A stretch of DNA of 27,626 nt from an uncultured Eggerthella sp. (lineage in GTDB: Bacteria > Actinomycetota > Coriobacteriia > Coriobacteriales > Eggerthellaceae). The notes under the pieces are model-generated. The model was not told the DNA's origin. It saw only the letters and a list, made by a program, of their open reading frames with translations, and made no database searches. Position 1 is the stretch's first letter, and each line of letters starts with the position of its first letter. Position numbers and translations under genes: made by a program. This document shows positions 22,046 through 27,626 of this stretch, one piece after another. Location: NCBI GenBank assembly GCA_900556585.1, contig USPD01000014.1:1-27626 (forward strand), in the 5' to 3' direction.

Positions 22046-23017
22046 TTACATCACCTCAACTTTTAGAAGTTTTCTTACGATCGAAATCCCAATCACTTGC
22101 ATTGCTAAAGCGCAAATCAAAAGAATGATTCCCAACGAACTTTCAAAAAAGGGATCCAGAAATCCAGGAGACACCAACGAAAACACACTGATCAAGGCAA
22201 AAGGCATAATAGTTACAATTTGAGCTGATAGCTTTGCTTGAGCCGTTTGGGTTTTAAGCGTTCGCTTAAGTTCTATTTCATCAGCGACAGATTGTCTTGT
22301 TATTTCTAAAACTTGCTGCATGCTACTGCCAGTTTTATGTTGAATATCTAAAGCTGCAGCAAGAAATATCAGTTCTGGTTCCGAAGCCTTCTTTTTTAAG
22401 GTTTTTAAAGCATCTTCAGTACTTCCGCCAGTTTCTAAAACACCTTCTACTTCTTTAAATATTTCTCCTAGTGGGCCTGTAGTGCTTTGCCGTACTTCAT
22501 GTATGGTTTGGGTAAGGGTGTATCCAACCTGAAAACATGCTTTCATAGACTGAAGAGTTTCAGGTATTGCCTCACGCAATCGCTCGCGCTGCGTATCATA
22601 TTGATGATTCGACCAAAGCCCTATCACTAGCCAAACACATATGCTAAGCGCCAATCCACAAGCTATTGAAGTTGAAACAATTGTCCCAAGCAAGAGCACT
22701 ACCAATGTTGCAGCAATCATTAAAGAAAGAAGTGCCTCTTTTGTTGTGCTGTTGCCTGTATACAAAACCGCTTGCTCAAATTTTTTGACATATAACCTAA
22801 TAGGAGAAAAAGTAATCAGTAATTGAGAAAGGCTACGAAAAACTCCGATTCCATGTCGTAGAATGCTAGAAATAAATGAACCGTCTACACCTGATCTACT
22901 TTGTACCTTCTGGGTTCGCAGTGTTTCTCGAATCGCATTGCATACGGCATATGCGATAACTGTTCCGCTTATTAACGCGCATACCAAAGCAGCAAGGAGT
23001 ATTACATTTGTTTCCAT
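22046..23017 (-). CDS. tadB: Tad pilus inner-membrane platform protein TadB
   Basis: A 323-residue T2SF-domain membrane protein: N-terminal helix, a pair of helices (about 85-135), the domain with AIPETLQSMKACFQVGYTL and IFKEVEGVLETGGSTEDAL, and C-terminal helices. The start ATG is 16 bases inside the end of tadA and is preceded by AAGGAGGTAG, a near-perfect ribosome site. Confidence 0.88.
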   Translation of the reverse strand: METNVILLAALVCALISGTVIAYAVCNAIRETLRTQKVQSRSGVDGSFISSILRHGIGVFRSLSQLLITFSPIRLYVKKFEQAVLYTGNSTTKEALLSLMIAATLVVLLLGTIVSTSIACGLALSICVWLVIGLWSNHQYDTQRERLREAIPETLQSMKACFQVGYTLTQTIHEVRQSTTGPLGEIFKEVEGVLETGGSTEDALKTLKKKASEPELIFLAAALDIQHKTGSSMQQVLEITRQSVADEIELKRTLKTQTAQAKLSAQIVTIMPFALISVFSLVSPGFLDPFFESSLGIILLICALAMQVIGISIVRKLLKVEVM

Positions 23018-24312
23018 TGAGCTACCTCCTTAGCTGCAGCAATGCCTAGATACGGCAAGTCATCCAACCAAGCAGGTATTTTTATCCACAAGCTTTCTTT
23101 TGTTACTGTGTCGCGAATATAGTACCGATCAACTACGCAATGACGTTTTTCTTCATTCCAAACATATCCAGATATTTCACATATTCCACGGCTCCCGTCA
23201 GGATAACGCGTAGTTTGCACTACTAGATCTATCGCCGTTGCAATTTGCGCTTCTATAACCGCAACGGGTAATTCAGCACCATAACGGACCATTGTTGCCA
23301 AACGAGAAACAGCTTCTTGAGGAGAATTCGCATGCAAGGTAGTCAAGGATCCATCATGGCCAGTAGACATTGCTTGCAACATATCAAGCGCCTCAGCACC
23401 ACGGCATTCTCCAACTACAATTCTGTCAGGACGCATACGCAATGAATTAACTACAAGATCCCGAATGCTTATTTCCCCTACACCTTCTGCGCTTTTTGGC
23501 CTAGCTTCAAGACGTACAACATGGGGATGCTCGCTAAACCGCAGTTCAGCAGAATCTTCTATGGTTACAATTCGTTCGCTAAACGGAATTACCGCGGAAA
23601 GCGCATTGAGCAATGTGGTTTTACCGCTGCCCGTTCCACCTGAAACTGCTATGTTGCATCTTCGCAAAACAGCCCATTTTAGTAACTGCTCAATTTTTTT
23701 ATCGAATGATCCCAAATCTTGCATTTCGTCTAAGGAAAACGCATGAGACCTAAACTTCCTAATAGTTACAACTGGCCCGTCTATCGCTAAGGGCGGAATT
23801 ACAGCATTTACGCGATGACCTTGTGGTAAACGAGCATTCACCATAGGCGACGACTCATCAATGCGTCTTCCTAATGGACCAATGATTCTATCTATTAATG
23901 CATATACTTGACCATCATCGCTAAAAGGATGAGGAGTTTGATACAGCTTTCCTTCTTGTTCATAGAACAAAGAATGCGATCCATTAACCATTATTTCTGT
24001 AATGCTTTCATCTGAAAGCATATCTTCTAAAGGACCTAAGCCAAACACATCATCTAAATATCGCTCTACCAGTCCTTCGACAGTAAATGGCCTTTTCACC
24101 AACCAGGGCTCTTCTTTAAGCACCTGTTCGCACGCAAGCCGCAATTCGCTTTTTGCCTGCCTAGGATTTAAGGAAATTAGTCTTGCAGCCTTAACGGGAG
24201 AAACTATTTCAGATACACGAGTGCGCAAAACATCAAGAACTTGAGCTAAATCTTCGTTATGCAAGAAAATAGATGCAGTGTCTACGTATGTAGCTCTCTG
24301 GACTAAAGACAT
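23002..24312 (-). CDS. tadA: Tad secretion ATPase TadA/CpaF
   Basis: A 436-residue hexameric secretion ATPase powering pilus assembly. Walker A is GGTGSGKTT (residues 225-233), the Asp-box contains TIEDSAELRF, Walker B is MRPDRIVVGECRG (293-304), and the His box is GHDGSLTTLHAN (318-329). The N-terminal domain with ITEIMVNG is present. It overlaps the tadZ stop by 10 bases. Confidence 0.95.
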   Translation of the reverse strand: MSLVQRATYVDTASIFLHNEDLAQVLDVLRTRVSEIVSPVKAARLISLNPRQAKSELRLACEQVLKEEPWLVKRPFTVEGLVERYLDDVFGLGPLEDMLSDESITEIMVNGSHSLFYEQEGKLYQTPHPFSDDGQVYALIDRIIGPLGRRIDESSPMVNARLPQGHRVNAVIPPLAIDGPVVTIRKFRSHAFSLDEMQDLGSFDKKIEQLLKWAVLRRCNIAVSGGTGSGKTTLLNALSAVIPFSERIVTIEDSAELRFSEHPHVVRLEARPKSAEGVGEISIRDLVVNSLRMRPDRIVVGECRGAEALDMLQAMSTGHDGSLTTLHANSPQEAVSRLATMVRYGAELPVAVIEAQIATAIDLVVQTTRYPDGSRGICEISGYVWNEEKRHCVVDRYYIRDTVTKESLWIKIPAWLDDLPYLGIAAAKEVAQWKQM

Positions 24313-25745
24313 GCTACTCGCCTCTTTCTAAAGCCAGAAAAGGGATTTGTTTTTCGTTGCGCCTTCTCAAGCTGAGAATTGTTTCTAGCCTTTTCTTGAT
24401 CTCTATCGGGCAACAGTGAAATACATAATTCCTGAACGCTTAAAACAAAAGCGTTTCTTGCAGCTAATAGCTCTTTAGGAAGACTTGCACCTAACAGTTC
24501 ACCTACTTCCTGACCCCCATCTTTAACCTCATAAACAGATACGCCTCGCAGCGCGCATGAGATATCTATCGAAGTCAACAACGCATGACGCGAACAATAA
24601 TTCAATGCATACGAAAAAGATTGGGTTGCCATTCCACAACGAGAACAAAGACTAAGGGCACGGGAACAAGCTCGAACCGAAGAAGGTCGCTGATCTAAAA
24701 CAAATAAAGTTTTATCAGCTGTTTCAATAATCTGAGCATGCTGCTCACTCCAAAACGACCCCGTATTAATTACGACAATATCGAAGTAGCTTTTAACAAA
24801 TTCAATTATTTCAGCCATATGAGTCATCACGAGTTCGGAATGCTCTAAATGGTTCGGTGCTGCAATAATAGCTGGAAGTCCATCGTCAGGAACCACACGC
24901 GAAATGCGTTTTGGCTCTTCTATTAATTCGGTAATAGTCAAAGCGTCATCCCTGCCGAGCATGTAGGACATATCACCAAATTGCAAATCTCCATCAAGAA
25001 TTAAGGTTTTAAAACCAAGTTTTTGATAGATCATTCCAGCGCACAACGATATTGCACTTTTGCCTGACCCGCCACTACCGCTTACCACCGCTATCGCGTA
25101 GCCTGCCTTCTTTTCTTTTGCAGGCGCCGCCGCCTTAGAAAGGTTCAACACTGATTCATCTATCCCCAAGGCGCTAATAGAGTCTGAATCCGACTTCATT
25201 CCAACATTAGGAAGAAGTTCAAATTTAGCCTTCGCTCTAGTTACCTCAGTATTTGCAGCCGATTGTAAATCAATCTCTATTTCAGATTTAGCATTGTTCC
25301 CCAAAGCAACATTTGATTCACTATTTCTATTTGTTGGTAAAGTTAAATTGTTCTTTTCCGCTTCACCTATTGAAATATCTCTGCAACGCTTCTTGCATGC
25401 CGTATATGCTCGAACAAACTCATTAACCCCTCGTAGTACGTTAATTCCAGCAGCACTACATCGACTGAATACCGAGCCTGACATTTCAAACGTTACGAAA
25501 CTCACTTGCCTTCTACCGTCATCCGCCTTTAGAGCAGCTGCCAAATTAATCCCATCCATTGAGTCACTGGAAATTACCCATATTTCCTGGTAGTCATAGC
25601 CGCAAAGCAAATCATTTCTTACTTTTAGTGCATCAAGATATACAGAAAGCCAAGATTGTGCTGCCAGATTTTCATCTGGCAATCCAATAAGTTCTGGGTT
25701 TCGATAAGATTCTGAATCTATACATAAAATAGCTTTTGTGCTCAT
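24303..25745 (-). CDS. tadZ: Tad localisation ATPase TadZ/CpaE
   Basis: A 480-residue MinD-like protein that places the Tad machine in the cell. The N-terminal 110 residues form a receiver-like or degenerate response-regulator domain. A linker of about 100 polar residues follows, then the ATPase with a deviant P-loop, SGSGGSGKS (about 222-230), and LDGDLQFGDMSYML, typical of CpaE. Its ATG overlaps the cpaB stop as ATGA. Confidence 0.88.
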   Translation of the reverse strand: MSTKAILCIDSESYRNPELIGLPDENLAAQSWLSVYLDALKVRNDLLCGYDYQEIWVISSDSMDGINLAAALKADDGRRQVSFVTFEMSGSVFSRCSAAGINVLRGVNEFVRAYTACKKRCRDISIGEAEKNNLTLPTNRNSESNVALGNNAKSEIEIDLQSAANTEVTRAKAKFELLPNVGMKSDSDSISALGIDESVLNLSKAAAPAKEKKAGYAIAVVSGSGGSGKSAISLCAGMIYQKLGFKTLILDGDLQFGDMSYMLGRDDALTITELIEEPKRISRVVPDDGLPAIIAAPNHLEHSELVMTHMAEIIEFVKSYFDIVVINTGSFWSEQHAQIIETADKTLFVLDQRPSSVRACSRALSLCSRCGMATQSFSYALNYCSRHALLTSIDISCALRGVSVYEVKDGGQEVGELLGASLPKELLAARNAFVLSVQELCISLLPDRDQEKARNNSQLEKAQRKTNPFSGFRKRRVACL

Positions 25746-26512
25746 AGTTGCACCTCGCTTGCACTTTCTGATTCTGCGAAATTTTCTTCATCGCTTTTCC
25801 TTGCTACTGATTCGCTTTCAGCAGTTTCGTTGCCGTTTTCGCTACCTGAATCGTTGAGGTTTTCCGAAGAATCTTCACTGTCCGTTTCGCTTGAGGGGAG
25901 CGTGAAATAAATATCCATTGACTGGGAAGCTGTTACAAATTCCTGAGATTGTTCAAGCGGAACAGCCAACGTCACCCAACTAACATTTGCTTTTCCGCTT
26001 TCGGAATTATCTGCATTAGTTGCAAGCACCAAAAGTCCATGTCCAATGCATGAAGTCTGAGAGCCAGTAGCATACACATCAACATTCATGCCTGCCGTTA
26101 AAGCACCGCCTACAGCTTGTACATCTTCAGCAGGAACCGAAAGAGCAACACAACCTTCTGGGATATTCAAAGGTGTTGTATCCGAGTTAAACCTTTTTGA
26201 AGAGATTGCTTCTCCTGCGATAACAAGAGAAGAAACTTGAGCTCCTCTTACCGCATCAAAATTAGTAATACATTCATCTGGCAACAAATCAGAAAGCCAT
26301 GTTTTCATTGTTGTATTAGAGGTTGTGAGTGTTTCGCCAGGATAAATGTCTTTAGTAGCAACTAGTACTTCAACCTGTTCGCCACCATAACGTTCCATCG
26401 CTTCAGCTCGCGCCGAATCAGCTTCCTGATTCACCATTGCCGCATAAAGACCAACACAAACTGCGCAAAGAAGCCCAAAAACAATACCAACAATAAGAAC
26501 CGCCTTTTTCAC
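25742..26512 (-). CDS. cpaB: Flp pilus assembly protein CpaB/RcpC
   Basis: A 256-residue protein with an N-terminal membrane anchor (AVLIVGIVFGLLCAVCVGLYAA) and a SAF-type domain: VEVLVATKDIYPGETL, then RGAQVSSLVIAGEAISSKRF, then the RcpC region with LSVPAEDVQAVGGALTAGMNVDVYATG. The last 50 residues are Glu/Ser/Asn-rich and probably disordered. Gene start is GTG with AAAGGGGG upstream. It is first in the pilus operon. Confidence 0.85.
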   Translation of the reverse strand: MKKAVLIVGIVFGLLCAVCVGLYAAMVNQEADSARAEAMERYGGEQVEVLVATKDIYPGETLTTSNTTMKTWLSDLLPDECITNFDAVRGAQVSSLVIAGEAISSKRFNSDTTPLNIPEGCVALSVPAEDVQAVGGALTAGMNVDVYATGSQTSCIGHGLLVLATNADNSESGKANVSWVTLAVPLEQSQEFVTASQSMDIYFTLPSSETDSEDSSENLNDSGSENGNETAESESVARKSDEENFAESESASEVQL

Positions 26513-26548
26513 GCCCGCCCCCTTTCACTACTTTTATGATGGCGAGCG

Positions 26549-26576
26549 AAATTAACGTAATCGTGAAGTTTTCAAA
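26549..26576 (-). promoter_or_regulatory. Candidate Tad-operon promoter
   Basis: On the minus strand TTGAAA (26576-26571), 16 bases, TAATTT (26554-26549). It lies 37 bases upstream of the cpaB GTG; the nearest 9-bp repeat of the 22-bp array ends 7 bases upstream of its -35. Confidence 0.5.
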
Positions 26577-26583
26577 CTATTTA

Positions 26584-26658
26584 TTGCATAAAGACCTGAT
26601 AAAAATTGCACATAAAGCAACAACGGATTGCATAAATCACTAACAAATAGTGCATAAA
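26584..26658 (-). promoter_or_regulatory. Four 9-bp direct repeats at exact 22-bp period
   Basis: TTGCATAAA at 26584, TTGCACATAAA at 26606, TTGCATAAA at 26628 and GTGCATAAA at 26650 (plus strand), spaced 22, 22 and 22 bp; the sequences between them are unrelated. Two helical turns keep all sites on one face of the DNA. LytTR-type response regulators bind 9-bp direct repeats with 12-13-bp gaps, which gives this period, and typically sit next to a weak -35 as here. No such regulator is encoded in the window. Confidence 0.7.
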
Positions 26659-26739
26659 AAGCAAACAAGAATCTCACGTTGAACATACGAAGAAGTAGCA
26701 AAAAATAATCGAGGAGAGAAGCAACATAAACAATCAAGA

Positions 26740-26763
26740 GTAAGCCCTCAAACGGGGGCTTAC
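26740..26763 (-). terminator. Hairpin upstream of the Tad promoter
   Basis: 8-bp stem GTAAGCCC (26740-26747) with GGGCTTAC (26756-26763). On the minus strand it is followed by TCTTGATTGTTT. Possible second terminator for the gene to the right, isolating the Tad promoter. Confidence 0.45.
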
Positions 26764-26793
26764 CTACGGATGTATAGTGGTTTTATCACCACA

Positions 26794-26861
26794 AGTTTCC
26801 TTAAACTCCGAGTTTCCTTCAATTCCGAATTATTCTTTAACTCAAATTTTATTTAACTCAA
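26794..26861. repeat. Degenerate 16-18-bp repeats
   Basis: AGTTTCCTTAAACTCCG (26794-26810) and AGTTTCCTTCAATTCCG (26811-26827) are adjacent with two differences; TTTAACTCAA then occurs at 26836 and 26852. Function unknown. Apart from this, the array, promoter and hairpins, the 26513-26992 gap has no visible gene. Confidence 0.55.
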
Positions 26862-26908
26862 CCTGAAATTATTTTCATTTATAATCCAGAAAACCTTGGA
26901 AACAAAAC

Positions 26909-26938
26909 AGCCAGACCTTCTCTTAAGAAAGTCTGGCT
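26909..26938 (-). terminator. Intrinsic terminator of the right-edge gene
   Basis: 13-bp stem with one mismatch (AGCCAGACCTTCT / AGAAAGTCTGGCT), 4-base loop, followed on the minus strand by GTTTTGTTT. It lies 55 bases after the stop at 26993. Confidence 0.75.
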
Positions 26939-26992
26939 TTGCATAATCCAAATTTAGTTATTATCACATGTAAATTAAACTATATTCAAAGT

Positions 26993-27626
26993 TTAGGCAT
27001 TGTCGTTTCTTCTAGAACCACATTGAGCACAAAATACACCTGTTTTATTAAAGGCACCACACGAAGGGCAAGTCCATGGAGTGGTATTCGAAGTCGAATC
27101 ATTCTGAGCAGGAGCAGATGCTGGTTGAGGTGCAGAAGGTGCTTGATTTGTAGCTACACTAGAAGCTACAGGAGCTGTTTGTTGCGCGGAAAACGAACCG
27201 CTGGAAACTACCTGCGAAGAATCAGTAGGCACTGAAGCAGGGTTCTGAGGTGCTGCATAGTGATAAGAGTGAGCCGACATACCATTATTTGGATGAGAAC
27301 TGGAAACAAAATTCCCTTGAGGTGATGGATTTGGATTAACGGGAGCATTGTATTGGCCAGAGGAAATACCATCAGAACCACTTACTGACTTACGAATTGC
27401 TGAAGTATTCTTCCAAATAAGAACTGTTAGTAATGAAAATTCAAACCAAAGACGGTTAATGACTTCAAGAACAACACAAACAATAAGCATAACTATGATC
27501 CCTGCAAAAGCGGCTCCCGGATCATACATAATTGAAAACAGAGAAGTAATAATGCTTGCAGCGCATTCAAACGCAATTAAACAGGCGGCAAAAATATAAA
27601 GTACTTTAAGGATGTTTTCAATAATA
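26993..27626 (-). CDS. DUF4282-like membrane protein with C-terminal zinc ribbon, partial
   Basis: The reading frame stays open to the right edge of the window, so the start is outside; an internal ATG at 27529 would cut off a membrane helix. Visible are two hydrophobic segments (VLYIFAACLIAFECAASII and AGIIVMLIVCVVLEVI) and NRLWFEFSLLTVLIWKNTSAIR, which resembles DUF4282 membrane proteins. A long Pro/Ser/Gln/Ala-rich linker leads to a zinc ribbon near the end (CPSCGAFN then CAQCGSRR). Function unknown. It ends in a clear terminator and is probably separate from the Tad operon. Confidence 0.65.
   Translation of the reverse strand, partial: IIENILKVLYIFAACLIAFECAASIITSLFSIMYDPGAAFAGIIVMLIVCVVLEVINRLWFEFSLLTVLIWKNTSAIRKSVSGSDGISSGQYNAPVNPNPSPQGNFVSSSHPNNGMSAHSYHYAAPQNPASVPTDSSQVVSSGSFSAQQTAPVASSVATNQAPSAPQPASAPAQNDSTSNTTPWTCPSCGAFNKTGVFCAQCGSRRNDNA

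Noticed and set aside
26993..27529. Complete 178-residue gene starting at 27529
   Set aside because: The frame has no stop before the window edge and encodes another membrane helix upstream, so it is treated as partial.

Overview
The window looks like a chromosomal segment from an A+T-leaning Gram-positive bacterium, most probably an actinobacterium of the class Coriobacteriia. The assignment is an inference: there is a Tad locus without an outer-membrane secretin, a FeoA/FeoA/FeoB set with a FeoB-associated Cys-rich protein, a QueH-type epoxyqueuosine reductase, a LexA box of the CGAAC-N4-GTTyG (Gram-positive/actinobacterial) kind and many strong AGGAGG-like ribosome sites. No rRNA, tRNA or CRISPR array was seen.

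Layout. (1) 1-3.9 kb: a queuosine block. A tgt reading frame stops early at the left edge and is coupled to a HAD phosphatase gene. Divergent from them is one long gene in which QueH and QueA are fused. (2) 3.9-5.5 kb: terminator hairpins, a 148-bp near-perfect palindromic element, and an orphan gene for a protein with a Vsr/DUF559-like C-terminus whose ribosome site can be masked by a hairpin. (3) 5.5-10.0 kb: ferrous iron uptake (feoA, feoA, feoB, His/Cys-rich FeoB-associated protein), with repeated TGTTAG-N6-YTAACA operator-like boxes. A DtxR/MntR-type regulator gene at 13.2-13.5 kb is a natural candidate to bind them. (4) 10.2-12.9 kb: ruvC-ruvA-ruvB plus a small gene, behind a LexA-type box. 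(5) 13.6-15.2 kb: threonine synthase. (6) 15.4-26.5 kb: a 13-gene minus-strand Tad/Flp pilus operon: cpaB, tadZ/cpaE, tadA, tadB, tadC, flp, a second pilin-like gene, tadE-like, a large TadG-like gene, another TadE-like gene, a membrane protein, DUF192 and a zinc-ribbon protein. (7) 27.0 kb to the right edge: a membrane protein with a C-terminal zinc ribbon, running off the window.

How the parts work. CpaB, TadZ, TadA, TadB and TadC would form the cytoplasmic and membrane machine; Flp is the likely main pilin, and the TadE/TadG-like proteins are minor or pseudopilins. No prepilin peptidase (TadV) is present, so it must be encoded elsewhere. The operon is preceded by four 9-bp direct repeats at exactly 22-bp period ending just upstream of a plausible promoter. 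That is the geometry of a LytTR-type activator array and the most striking regulatory signal here.

Most notable: the 22-bp operator array, the QueH-QueA fusion with a long low-complexity insert, the duplicated acidic insert in FeoB, the iron-box set, and the 148-bp palindrome carrying a two-way terminator-like core.
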